A DNA stretch of 64,000 nucleotides, from the NCBI GenBank assembly GCA_949825025.1, contig OX463778.1, forward strand, positions 11,851,671 to 11,915,670, written 5' to 3'. Of this stretch, positions 26,101 to 39,785 are shown in pieces. Under the pieces are notes generated by a model. The model did not search any database, was not told the DNA's origin, and was given only the letters and a program-made list of their open reading frames with translations. This stretch comes from Siphlonurus alternatus (lineage: Eukaryota > Arthropoda > Insecta > Ephemeroptera > Siphlonuridae). How positions within the stretch are numbered: position 1 is the first letter of the stretch; each line of letters begins with the position of its first letter. A program made the translations under genes and the position numbers.

Positions 26101-29100
26101 AGATGTTACAGAGGTTAAAATTTGTTTGCTATCAATGACTCGTTATTTTATAATTAAATTTAAACTCTATGATGCTACTGTGACTGATAATGGGTATAAA
26201 TTATATGTAATCAATTGCATATTTTTTATAAACTGACAGTACCGTGAATTAAATTTGTTGTACTTTGATACTAATGCAAACAAGACCAATAATGTGTCGA
26301 TTGCCTGTAATAAAACCAACCGACCTATTGGGATGCAGTTGTAAAATTGATATTTCAACTAAATTGTGGCAATTAATTCTCGAGGGATAATTAAAATGAC
26401 GCACTCCGTCTTATCGGAGTCGTCTTTGGTTTGACGTATTAAAGAGACGCGCAATCTCTCAATATCGTCCGACCGCGACCAAAACTTATATTCGATTGCA
26501 ACATAAACCAGTCCTTGATATATTCAAGGCTTGGGGAAAAGGACGTGTACATTGATTGCATGGGAAATCATATTCACAAGTAGAAGATGGTTCTAAAATA
26601 TTTCGGCATTATTGATTTTCGAATATGTTAAAAAAACAAAAACATAATGAGCATTGGCACACAAAGACTTTTGCATATATGTTATTTTAGAAGTTGACCA
26701 ACTTTTCAGAAGGTTCAATGTTTCCCTGTACGTGATAAGCTTAATAATTGAAGGACGTACAATGGTGCATACCGGAAAATATCTTATTCTGAATTTTCTG
26801 GTCACAAAATTGAATTCTCTGATAGTGTCTTACATACGATTTTCACTCAAATACTTCATATAATATAATTTATGCTATATAAATCTAAATAATAAAATGC
26901 TTCTCTGATGAACAAAAGTTTTGAAGACTTTTCTAATCAAATTACATTCTTGTTTTTATTATAATTATACAGTACATGGTTATAAACGTGGATTTAGCGT
27001 TGCACTGAGCAGTAATTTAATTAATAATTATGATAACCAATTTTATATAATGGTTTCATTTTAAGTTCATTAACTAATTATCAATTCCATATTGCTACAC
27101 GTGTATGGTTTTACCTTGGGTTCTCCTTATATCGATCTTAACGTTGCCCTTATAAACAGAGAAAGCCTCCTCGTTCATCATCAGTGGGCCACACGAGCCA
27201 TAAGCTGATTTCCGGTGCCCGTGACACGTTTACAGTCGGTCACCACCAGTGATGTTGTGGTTCGGGAGATGGACAGGAAGACCTTGCACGATCTTCAATA
27301 ATTATTATATAGAGTATTATAATCGTTGCGTGCAATTTCCCCCTCTATGTAGAACGGGATATTGAGAGCTGGTGGAAGCCCTATATACACAATTTTGGTT
27401 TTAAAAGGGAAAATGTTAGCTGCTGACGAGATTAATTAAACCAACTAAAATTTATCGTAGTAGTGGTTTATAAATTATCTTGATACGGACAAGGAAATTT
27501 GTAGTCTTTTAGAGGATATGCCGAGCGTGCTATGATGCAGTTTGTTGCATAAGATTGTTAGTGTAATTTCAACGTTAATAATAGTCTACAGAGGATTATT
27601 TATTTTAAAGTCAGACCCTACATGCAGACCCTATAGAGGCTTCAAATGTTCCCCGGCGGAAAAAAATTCTCCATAAGCCTCCATGTTACAAAATTTGATG
27701 TTTTTTTCTCAGTAACTATTAAAGCTATTAATTTGAAACTATCTCCTACCCCCCCCCCAAATAAAAAGCAATTTCGATTTTTTTTTTTTAGATGGGACGG
27801 TGGGAACACCGCAAAATCAGCTGACGCTTCAAGTCAGCCGATTTTACGGTGTTCCCACCGTCCCATCCAAGCCTATGTAAAAAAAAAAAAAGGCTTTTTT
27901 TGGCATAAAATAAAATTTTTTGAGGAAAATAAGTTCTTGTGATTCATTAATTATCAAAAGACCCCGAAATGGATGGGGGGTAAGAGATGGTTTCAAATTC
28001 ATGTATAGTTACGGAGAAAAAATTTAAATTTTCTAACATGGTGGCTTATGCTGGAGAAAATTTTGCCGACGAGGAAAGGTGCATTTCCATGGACCGGGGA
28101 AAGCGAGAAAATCGCGTGCCGCAATCAATCAGAGGCTCAGGATTTCCTCGCCTTGTGGGAAGCGATTTTATCGCCAACATGGCCGCCATACGAGATTGAA
28201 GCAAGTGCGCTTTTCTCGCCGCGCCAAGCCCCGCTCGACATCGCTCCATGGAAATGCACCTGAACACTTGAAGTCTCCATTGATGTTATGTCGTATCCCA
28301 GCGAAGTCGGCACGTCGTGTTTTATAGAAAGATTGACCACAGCAAGGAAACTGTTAGAAGGTTGACGAAAATTGTCTAGGAGAATGTCTTTAATTTTTCA
28401 GTTTCAATCCATCTTCCTCATGCACTTCTAACAGTATTCTTGGTTTAATTTAACATTATATTCCTAATGGCTGCTTGAATCTCTATCTAATTAGTTCAAA
28501 GATTAATATGTATAACAATAAGACTAACGTAACATTTGGTTCATCAAGATTGTACCCAGAAAAATATATATGGGAGGGGTTATAGGCTAGAAGGTTATCC
28601 CTATTTTTTTTTTGTATTATTAATAGGTCTGTTCGTAAATACACAATTAGATAGAATCGATTATTTGTGATGAACCTTCTGTACATGGAACATAAGGTTC
28701 ATCACAACTAATCGATTCTTTCTGATTGGGTATTTACGAACAGACCTATTATCTTTCAAGAGGTCTTTAGCCTCTTCCCTAATAGTATTTCTCTAAATCT
28801 GCTCAAGTTCATATTCCATCCCCACAGTTATTACGTAAGCAATAAATGTAATAAGAAATATTCTTCCATTGCAAATATTCCTATTTGCGTTTAAACTAGA
28901 AGACTACAATAATACTTCATATCTGTGATGAGACGAGCGTCTGCATGACCTTTGCATCTATTATACTGGGTGATAACCGGCGTGCTGTATAGCGTAGACC
29001 TAGCTGTGTTTAACATATCTGCTGATGATGCACTTTATAATTAATTTACGGAGCTATTATCACCATATAAGTATTTCTTACAGTATATGATGACTATTTA

Positions 29101-32100
29101 TGACCTCTTTATGAATATTGAAAGAAATATGTCCTCTGAAATGAGGTTAATTATATTGCAACATTGCAAATATCATCCATTAGTTTATGCAGTTTATCAT
29201 TAGATAAAACTTTCAGTGTATAAAATACAAAATTTCGGAAGTATTATATTGCTATTATATCAATTAAAATTGTGGTTTATGAATAAATTATAATATCTAA
29301 TCATTGAAAAGTGTATAGCTTGGCACAAAAGCTAATAGAAGTCGAGAAAATTAAATTTGCTTATCAGTTAATATAGTCTATAAGAGTTTTGTTTGATGAT
29401 AGGAGTATGCTATTTCTAGGCTATTTTATTATGACTTGGCAATTATTATTTTTTTTAATTTGGAATTTGAACTATGAGCTGAATGAAATATATTATAAAT
29501 TTTCACTGATTTCATATTTAAAGCTACCGGTGCATCTGGGAGGTGGTTGGTTGATGCATAGCCCTCTGTTGGCCACCAGAGGGCTATGGTTTATGGCATC
29601 CTCCATTAAGGGGGGGGGGTAGACTCAAACAAGACGTTTTGATAGTGTTCGTATATCGTCCCTCGTCCGCAATAATGAGCTATCTGCCTACCATGATATA
29701 GTTGCAATAATGAGCTGTCTGCATTTTCAGGTGGGCGCAACAATGAGCTTTATTTTATATCAATTTATAGCTCATAATTGCGCTCACCTGAAATAGCAGA
29801 CAGCTCATTGCAACGAAACCATGGTAGGCAGATAGCTCATTATTGCGGACGAGGGACGATATTTCAATTTTTTTCTTATAACGTTTTCACCTGATCGTTT
29901 TGAAACCATCTGCATACCGCACTATATTATTAGCCGTAGTCTTTGTTATTAGCCATCTACTGTAAAAATCCGATTGAATTATAAACTTAAGTTTCTGAGA
30001 TATACTGTCCAGAACAACTCTGGAATTTAAGTACAAAAATTGTTCAAAAGATGGCGCTTCAGAAATTTGTTGACAGTTTTTCTGGGTTATAATTGAATGA
30101 AACTTACTAATTCTTTTTACATTGCTTAACGGCTCTTATATTATACTCTAGGACCTCAGATAGTTTCATAATAATTACAGCAAAACAAAGGAAATAATTA
30201 TTTACTTCCTAGACAATTCCAATAGATGGCACTTTCAGCCTCCCGCCCACCGTTAACTGTCGTCGACCATATTGATGGAGGTTTCCATGGTTCCCTCAGT
30301 CACAAGAATATATTGATACAGGACATGGTTTGAAAGCCACAAAATCCTAAGCAATGCTAGGTCGTGTCCTTAAAGAGCCTGAAAGTTGCGACCACAGTAC
30401 CGTAACCACAGTTGAGGTAAAAATAAAAATAATATTGGAATGATATTTGTTGTAGGCCGACGAGAATGCTTGGTATTTCCTTGCAGTACTTGAGTATGAC
30501 TCACCCCCCGCGAACCACGTGGTACGTCACGTGCGGCGGCGCAAACGTGCCTATATAAACCCTCGCAGGCTTCTCAGCTGGGGAGTCTAATATACAAGGC
30601 TGCTGCAATGCAAGCTGCTGCTAACCTTGCGAGACGAACGTAGAGACAAAATAGAATTAAAACGTAGAAAATATCCTTAAAAAGACACAGGGGGTATCTT
30701 AAAATAAAACAACGTTATTTTTATGAATTTATCACTGCAAATGGGTAAAACGAGTATACTGTCGGTTTCAAAAAGGTATATCCCTGAATAGCATACAAGT
30801 TAAATATCTGGAAGAGAGGTACACCTTTTTAGTTCTGATAGGAAACACTGGAAAAAAAAATATTGCTAAATTTGTTCCATTAGGTCTGCTTGCTGTATTG
30901 ATGTCAAATATGTCTTATTTTTTAACGTCGTGTAAAATACTCGATATAACTTTAATAAAATAATGTTTGTGATAAAATTACGTTCTCGCTTATAGCATGG
31001 TTGGTAAATATTGTGATTTTCCTATAATATAAGCTGCAATCCCCGGTATAGACGTGGGCTGTTGACTTTGGTATAATATATAAAAATATTTCAGTGTAAA
31101 ATCCCATGCAGTTTGCGTGGGCTGAGCTTAACCCGCCACAACACATTAGATCATAATTTATAATTATATACTCTCAAGTTTGTTGCACTGGTTGCATTGA
31201 CTTGCAGCATAATCATTGGTAGCGTTTATATTACCGATCAAGTTGATAGCAAATTATTTTTTTATCGATATCAAGACATTTATATCGGCAAAAGATGAGA
31301 AAATTGACATCTACAATATAGACGTTAGAATATATTTTTTGAAGAAGAAGCGATTTGTCTTATAATATCAAATTTTCAATCGTGAAAAACAAGGTTTTTA
31401 GATTGTGTAATAATTTAGTTAGTCTGTCTGAAAGAGAATAATATGCCAATGTGCCGTGACGAACGTGTAGTTGAATTATAATACGATCAATAAGTACAAG
31501 GTCTTATCAAAATATCAAAGTACTGCAAAATGTAGTAGAGAAAACATTTACGTCTTTGTTTAAAATATTATTTAAATATTCTCCACGAAGTGCCGCTTTT
31601 TATATATTTTTCACATCGAAGAGTTTTTAACAAATTTGATTTTTTTACTGCTCACTGAATCATCCACAATATTAGATATAAACAAGTTACATAAAGTGGT
31701 TTATGGCTGGATGTCTTTCATCAAAAACATCACATAGTTTACACAGAAGAACTCCTCCTTGTTGAAAAGTAGCACGTCGTTCATTCGTCAATCGATACTG
31801 TGAAAATAATTTTTTTATTTGGTTCCCTTGACATATGTTCACAACATCTTCATTATTTTCTGATGAAAGTGTATGTGTTTTTATGTCTCTATCTCACAAT
31901 AGTTATAACGTCAGAGGTCGTACAATATAATTTAATTCAAGCTCAAAGTATAGGAGCGCTATATATGACACGTTTCACCGCCGGACATACGCCCCCTCTC
32001 CTACCGCCTCACCCCTTCTATATATTGATTATGGGTTCACACACTTCTTACAGGCATGCAGGGCAACCCACTCGTGCTAAGCTATAGACGGAGTTACTTT

Positions 32101-35100
32101 TTTTTTTATATATATATAATATGTAATGGCGTTCCTTTTTCTTCTTCGCTAATATACTTAAATTAATTTCTATAATTTACAGTCACGGGAGGAGAAAACT
32201 GCGAAGTTGGAGTACCTGTTTTGTTAAGTTTTATTTTGATCACAAGTAATTTATTTGCTTACCACCATGTTATACTGGAATGTGCTAAAAAACATTATAT
32301 ATAATATATATATTTTTTAGTCAATGTTTCTAAAACAAAAGTGCATATTTTTGCTAAAAGGGTAATATTATATATATTCGTTTAAACCTCATGCACAGTT
32401 GTTCATTACTAAATCTAGCTTTTAACGCCACCGTTCCCTCCCCCGTTCCCCTCCTTCCCCCCATTACTGTACGTACATTGTATGTACCCTTCATTCGAAT
32501 AAAAATTTCCGATTCGGCTATACTTTAACCAAAGAGCTTACATTCATAAGATCTCGAATCTGCTTTAATAGCTTAGTCGGACATTTTTATTCGAATGAAG
32601 TGTATTATACTATTATACACAGCGTGCATGTACGTTACATTCTGTAGTTGCAGTAAGATACAAATTTATATGATGTGGACTGTAGAGGACAAAGAATACA
32701 TGTCTTTTAATAAACTCTGCCCAGTGTTATAAGTTTTCGACACACGATTTCCTAATTAATATAATGTAAGGTTAATCAAGCGTAGAAAGTGTACACTGGG
32801 AAGGGGCATGGTTTACGAATACTTATAGTGTAACCATCCCACCAAAAGTTTAATTTTACCACACCATGATGAAATGCGTGACAACACCCACACACAATAG
32901 CATGATGGGTATAATAATTATTCGTGTTATCCTGTACATTCAAATACAAATTTCAAATTCGGCTATATACATGGCTGAATTGGACATTTATTTCTGAATG
33001 CAGTGAAGTGTACACCTTAGGACAGCACAAAATTTACTCTTGCCTTACTTGCTAGAGTTGCAGCTCTTTAATAGACAAAGAGATACAGATTTGCAATTTT
33101 GGGTGAGGTATTAAGAAGTCTATCAATGTCAAAATAGTTTCGTTTCACCACGCCTTTATTGACTGCAAACAAAACAGAAGCAAAGTTTATGGTGTCCAGA
33201 GACGTACGTTATACGTTGCTGCATACCTTCAGTATATTAAATTGTTTTTTTATCGTAATCATATTTAATATGTAACAATATTATTATAGGAATATACATA
33301 ATATAGTCAAAATTACTTGAAATTCCCGCTGGAGTAGCCGGAAATAAGTTATAGTTTCTGATCTTCCTGTTCATGTCCAATTTTTGTACTTTTACAAATA
33401 AGTCAGTCCTCTTATTGCATACAAACTGTAAATGCATACGGTGCATACAAGCAGGACAGAAACCTCTCACTTCCGGCGGGAATATAAAAATAATTTGACT
33501 GTAGGATACGGTGTACGGTGTGCTGTTAATTAACGCCGTGCATTCAAGATGGTTCGATGTGTCACACAGCTTATCTGAGGTAGAGGACATATTTTTTTTA
33601 ATCAATTATCACTTGATATTTGTGCGATCAGATGATTAAAAATTTAATTTCTCAAAGCCATCATCATCTATCTGTTGAGTATTAATATTAAGAAAACACA
33701 TATTATTTATCTGAAATATCCCACAAGATTGTTTTAGGTGAAAAATTTATATAATTAATTAAGCTCTCTTTATCTGTGTAATATCGGTAAAAAATTTCGT
33801 ATATCTAAAGTACGTAATATCTTTGATGACCATGAATATAAACTTCAAATTCAGTATAATTGTTTTGTTTTATCGTATGCATTAAAAGCATTTGTAAGTA
33901 ACATTTGATAATTTAATATTTTAATTATTAAATGTACCATTTAAGAGATAGTAATAATAAGACGTTTCGAAGATGACACGTCTTATCTCTCGGTTCAGGT
34001 ACATCGGCTTATCAGTCCTAGCAGGGAGGCTAAGTGGCGATATCAACTGATGCCACCGTCTTGTTCTCACTCGCTGCAGCTATCGGTGGCAGTGATAACA
34101 CTGGGGCACGCCCGACAGTACTGCACTGTAAAAAATATATTTAACGTCTTTATGTAACTAAAAATGTAAAGAAGTGGTTAAAATGTTGAAAATGCTTGAT
34201 TTATTAATTTTAAGGTCCGATTCCTTGGCAGGCAAATTAGTATCCAAATAGCAGTGCTATAAGAATTGCACTATAGATGAAATTTATATATAGAATCCTC
34301 AATTACTATACGATCATTATTATTGCGGTTTCCATGGTTCCCTCAGTCACAGCTATAATATATTATACATAATAATAATAGGATGATATAATATATTGGT
34401 TGGCCATAACCACCTTATTCCTGAAATTACTTTGTAAGCGAAATCCTATAAGCAACGCTAGATCGGGTCTATATACGAAATATCTACCAATGTGAACCAC
34501 CTGCATTTTACTGCAACGGGGGGCCGACCCCTAATTAAGGGAGGGAAAGGGGGGGGGGCTATTGCTGTTCCCTAAGGTGAAACTCACGATGACATTGACC
34601 ATAACTTAATTACCGGTACATTTCGAAAGTATAGCTTCATGTAACCTGGCCTTTGGTATTACAAGATTGAGAGATAGTGCTAATATAGCACACGAGTGCA
34701 AGTTCACACTAGATTGTATTGTATAATTCTTTACTAAACACTTTATATTGGGGCCTTTGTTTGTTGATACCCCTGGCACTTAGTAGTGCAAATAAAAGAA
34801 TGCTGTGGATTTTGTTATGTTATATGACATAGAGGGTGGTGCATCATAGGGTAAAATTATCCCTCAAAACTGACCATCCCCTGACTTGAGTATTGCATAC
34901 TGTGTATTATTTTATATTTACTTTACAGGCGTGGTGAGTATTGTCATGGCGTAGGTTGGCAGCTGCTGCTGCTATTATTTTTTTGTGTTTGCATGTGATA
35001 TAGAAGAGAGAGGCTAGCTAGGGCCGATAGACGACACATCTATCCACCAGCAAGTAGCCTGCTTACCGCGATGTTGTCAAGCGATTATGATCCCCACAAA

Positions 35101-38100
35101 AACAAAAAAAAAATGTGCTTGATGAAGCGGTTATAGCCTCAATATTATACACTGCACATACCGCCGGTATGGATGTGTTGGTGTGAGAATGATTCTGGCT
35201 TCAGGCTCTAATACCAAGAGGAAAGCCACTGCTGCTGGGGGCAGTAGTTCGGCCTCCTCCTCAGCTGCCACCTCCTCTTCTCCAGCTGGTAAATTGAAAG
35301 GTAAGGGAGGCGGGGTACCAGCCACGCCCCCTCTCGATCGTCTCTAAGGCAACGTCGTTTCGTGCAGTACATAGATGTCGTGTTATTATTATATATATAT
35401 TTTTTTTTCACGTAATTTTCTAAAAGAGCTTTGCACGGTAATCTTATGGAATGTTTTATTATTAATAAGCAGACGTACATGTTTTTTATGTAAATGGTAA
35501 AATTTTAACCGTGCAAGGCTCTTTAAATTAAAAGTCTTCACTTTGCTGCCTGCTTATCTGTAGCTGAAGCCTCAAAATTCAAGCCGCTCTTTTTGCTCTC
35601 TTTTTTTTTTCTCTCTGTGTGTCTCACGCAGCGTAGTTTGCAGCAATTCTCGTCTCTCGCTGGTCCCTCCTCGCATTATTATTATATACCATAAAACCAC
35701 CTTTGGCTGCTACAGGAGCTTCTTCGGAGCTATAAGCATGATGTTCATCCCCCCACAACAAAAACAACCCCCCTTCGTCCTCAGAATCGAACTAATTGTT
35801 GTAGAGGGAGTTCCTCGGGTCTACCACTTCGGAATTTGCGGAGGACGCTACAATGCAATGGTGCTAGAACTACTGGGGCCAAGTCTAGAGGACCTTTTCG
35901 TCCTTTGCAATAGAAAATTTAGCCTCAAAACTGTGCTTCTAATTGCTGTACAGCTCGTAAGTTATAACTGACTCAAATTATATAATAACGGAGCAGAGAG
36001 TCTAAGATTTCATGTATTTGCATATCAAACTTTAAAAATCTGATACGCAATTTATATAGAGTGGGATTTTAGATTCACTGATTTGTAATAATTGTCTATA
36101 TTAGCTCTTCTCAAATACTACGACATGTATGTACACTCCATTCGAATAAAAATGGCCGATCCGGCCACGCAGGCGCGGATCTAGGAAAAAAGATTCGGAG
36201 GGGGCTGCCTCCATTAGCCCATGTTAAAAAAAAAAATTGGGAGTGGGGGAAGTGCCTATATATTGCCCATATTAAATCCAAAATTTCGGGGGAGGCTGCA
36301 GCCCCCCTAGCCCCCCCCCCCTGGATCCGCGCCTGCGGCCATGTTCAGTATAGCCGGATCTGACATTTTTATCTGAATGGAGTGTACATGCAGGTGTGAT
36401 GTTAAAAATAATTTTGACTTTTGCTTAGCGTTGTAGTTACAAATAAGCACGTCATGAATAACGTGGTATTGTCTATTGAGAAGAGTTAATTTCGAGATCA
36501 ATCAAGTTTTATCTTACGTTAGTACTGGACCAGATCGTAACTAATAAAGAATATTTTTTTTTTCGAATATATTTGTTTTACTACCTACGCGATTGCTAGG
36601 TAAATATTTAAACTTAAATACATATTTTTTATCCGAGTTATATAGATAAGCTCATATATGAGAAACGAAATATATATAGGTAGCGGTAAATGATATATTT
36701 TGTCCTTGTTTTCCTTACATTTTCCTCGAACCCTTTTCTGTCCTATATTTTACGGCACCTCCTTACTCATCTATATTATACATTATACTGACGAAGCTCA
36801 CATACGCCCCCGTTGTGTTATGCGGGTGTTCAAAAGTTCCTTATGCACTGCGGGACTCTTTAGTCCAAACGCTCATGTTGTTTCTATACTGCGCTGCTGC
36901 TACTGTAATATAATTTTCCTCTTCTCGCTCTTTCTCTGCACCTCTCTGTCTTTCTCGCCTGCTTGCAGCCCAAACAACGTCGATGCTGTCTGCGCCCATC
37001 CTTTATATATTGTCCGTCCAGGCTACCCCTGTTGTTGTTTACTGTTGTTGTTTTTTGTGGGTCGGGAATCCCGTAAGGGTCCTCCTGCATGGATGACCCT
37101 ATACGTCGATCTCGGACGGGAAAATTTATAATCCCGTCCGGCGTCATAATATTATATAAATAAAAATAGCACCTCTCTCGTTTGTCATTGCACGCTTGCA
37201 TTTAGACTAGATGAACCATATTGTGACGTCATTAGGTGCATGTGCGCCATTATTACTGACGTCATAAAAATAAACAGGATGGAAGTCGAAGTTATCAAAT
37301 GTAAACTTTTAACATTAAAAATTAACCACTCACTTCCATGTTTCTCTGAATATGGTTCATCTAATCTAATTTTTTTTATAGTTAAATGTTGACAAGTGTA
37401 TAATGTGTGAATGTTGTTGGCTAACCGCTGTTTTTATTATGATTTTTTTTTTATTTAAATTGTGTGCATATACCATCACCTTTTTTTTAAAAAAAATTTA
37501 AAAATAATGTTATTTTCTTTGTTTCATCCATCCATCCCTCCTTTTTTTTTAAATATATGCATTGTTGTGACTTTTGTTTTTGTTTTTTTCTTCTTCTTTC
37601 ATTGGTCCTCCTTGTGTGGTGTTGTTTGATGATGACCACTACCATCAACTACCGACAATCAACAGAGGGTATTCCCGAAGTTTACTACTTTGGACCATGC
37701 GGCAAATACAACGCATTAGTAATGGAGCTATTAGGCCCCAGCCTGGAGGATTTATTCGACCTGTGTGGGCGCAGGTTCTCTCTCAAGACAGTGCTAACGA
37801 TAGCCACTCAGCTCGTAAGTACATCCTCAAAGTCTCGATATGAAAAAAACATCCCCTAGACGCTTATATCACTTTTGCTGCTTTTGCTTTTATTTTTTTT
37901 TAATACATTACCTCCAACAGCTTTTTTGTCTCCATTATCTTAAGGTGGACAGATAATTATTATCAGATAGTGACCACCAGAGGGGGTCTATATGCTAGGA
38001 TGACGTAGTCACGTACATTACATGTACTAAATGACGCATATTTCAAGTAAACGTGATGCATATAGAGTATTTTGTTGTTATTATCAAAATCAAGGCACGT

Positions 38101-39753
38101 TATTTTGTTTTTAATTGTAATAGAGGAGTGACGTCATTAAAGAGGAAACGACGTGCGAATTTCGTTGAAAGTGTGTGCTCCCTTCGTAGTCATCGAGACT
38201 TCTTCTTTCCTTTGCATGTGTTTTTTTTTTTTTTTTTTTTTTTTTTTTTCGTTTTATAAGGTGGATTTACATGGTCGAATTTTCAACGTAAATTATAATT
38301 TTTACACACTTGTTATGGAATTCATTGCAGGCAAATTTGTTGACGCTTCGTGATCTCAATGCTGCGAATTCATGAAAAATTGGAATATCGGGGCTATGGT
38401 ATCAAATTCGCATTGCGTTGCTACTTTTGCTTTTGTGAATCCACCTTTTAATTAACAGAATTCTTCTTTATTATTAATTCTTCTTGAGCTGAAAAAAAAC
38501 TGGCTTTTTCTTCTTTCTACTTCTACTAAAGAGTCTTGAACAAAAAACTTTTTTTTTTCTTTAATTTTCTTCTGATTAGATTTTACCAGAGGCTCTTTTA
38601 ATAAAAAGTTGTATCTTATTTTGTAAAAGTTTTTTTTTTTTATATAAATTTTTTATATCTTTCTTATTTACAAGTAACTTTTTTATACGTTCAGTATAGT
38701 TCAAGTTTATGATATTTTGTATAGATAGCTTTGTTAAACTTGTGTTATTATTTTTTTTAAGTGAAGATAGTACCCTTCCATTTGTCACTCGTAAAAGTGT
38801 AAATGACATTGATGACATGAAATTGGCTGGAGCTGCGACTGATATTGTTGGGTCGTTATCACTTGCAGAGGAAGGGGGGGTCAACTTCGTGTTATCAAAG
38901 TCTGCTTATGCGTAATGAGGAAACAGCAGTAGGCCTCCTTTGCTACATTGGCTTATCTTATCCATGCCAAGTGACTGATGGCGCTTATTGATGACGCTTA
39001 TTCGTTAATCGATTTAACTTTTATATTTTATCGTGTTCGTAAAAAAAAAAGACTCAAATCTGTAAATAATCAAACATTATAATATATTGAATGAATGACA
39101 GCTTGAGCCAATGTTCCAAAGCGTTGTTTGTTTTAAATGGGTTGTTTTGTTTTAATTAATTATCGTTTTATTGAGCATTAAGATTTTACGTGCTGACCAT
39201 TCAACAGCTGTTTCATCTCCTCATGGGCACACGTGACTGACCAAATATGACACAATTAAGACCCTGCTCCACAAATGACACTGTTTAACATATTATACCC
39301 AGAATGGTGCAATGACGTCGTCGATGCCATGCTTGTACTGGAATATTAATAGTAGTAGGGCGACACTTGAGCGAGGGTCCCTGTTGTTGTTTTAGTGTGA
39401 ATATAGGGCAGCAGCAGGAAGCTGTAGAGGGTCCACGTGGACCAGCAGGGGGGGGGGGGGGGGGGAGTTTCCTAGAGCCGCTTAATATCTTCGTCATGAG
39501 GTGAACACCCTGGATTTTTTTTTTTTTTTTTCGCTGCTTCGATGAGATATTTGTTACAAAAATTATATATACAACTTTATATTGTAAATATGCAATGACT
39601 GTTTATAGACCTGTGTATATATTTGCATAGTAAATTATATGCATATAGTATAATTGTTTTTACATTTATTTTTTTAATAAGTAGTGGGATGCGTATTTTT
39701 TGCAAAGCTTTATAAAAATAAAAATGTAATAAAATAAAAAATATTGCTTGATT

Positions 39754-39785
<32 letters not shown>

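Larger units (their letters stand above)
24420..35204 (+). other. CSNK1G intron 3 (10.8 kb)
   Basis: No conserved exon recognised. Contains a 79-bp tandem duplication, nested G/H, C2, B1, repeat Z, a TATA/E-box island near 30510, D2 and D3. 24857-27630 and 30660-32480 show nothing I can name. Confidence 0.55.

Noticed and set aside
28046..28340. Overlapping frames on both strands near 28050-28340
   Set aside because: They lie in the GC-rich arms of nested MITE H and arise from the inverted repeat.
36700..37131. 143-codon plus-strand frame between the CSNK1G alternative exons
   Set aside because: Composition is low-complexity Cys/Phe/Leu from T-rich DNA; no domain and no suitable splice context.
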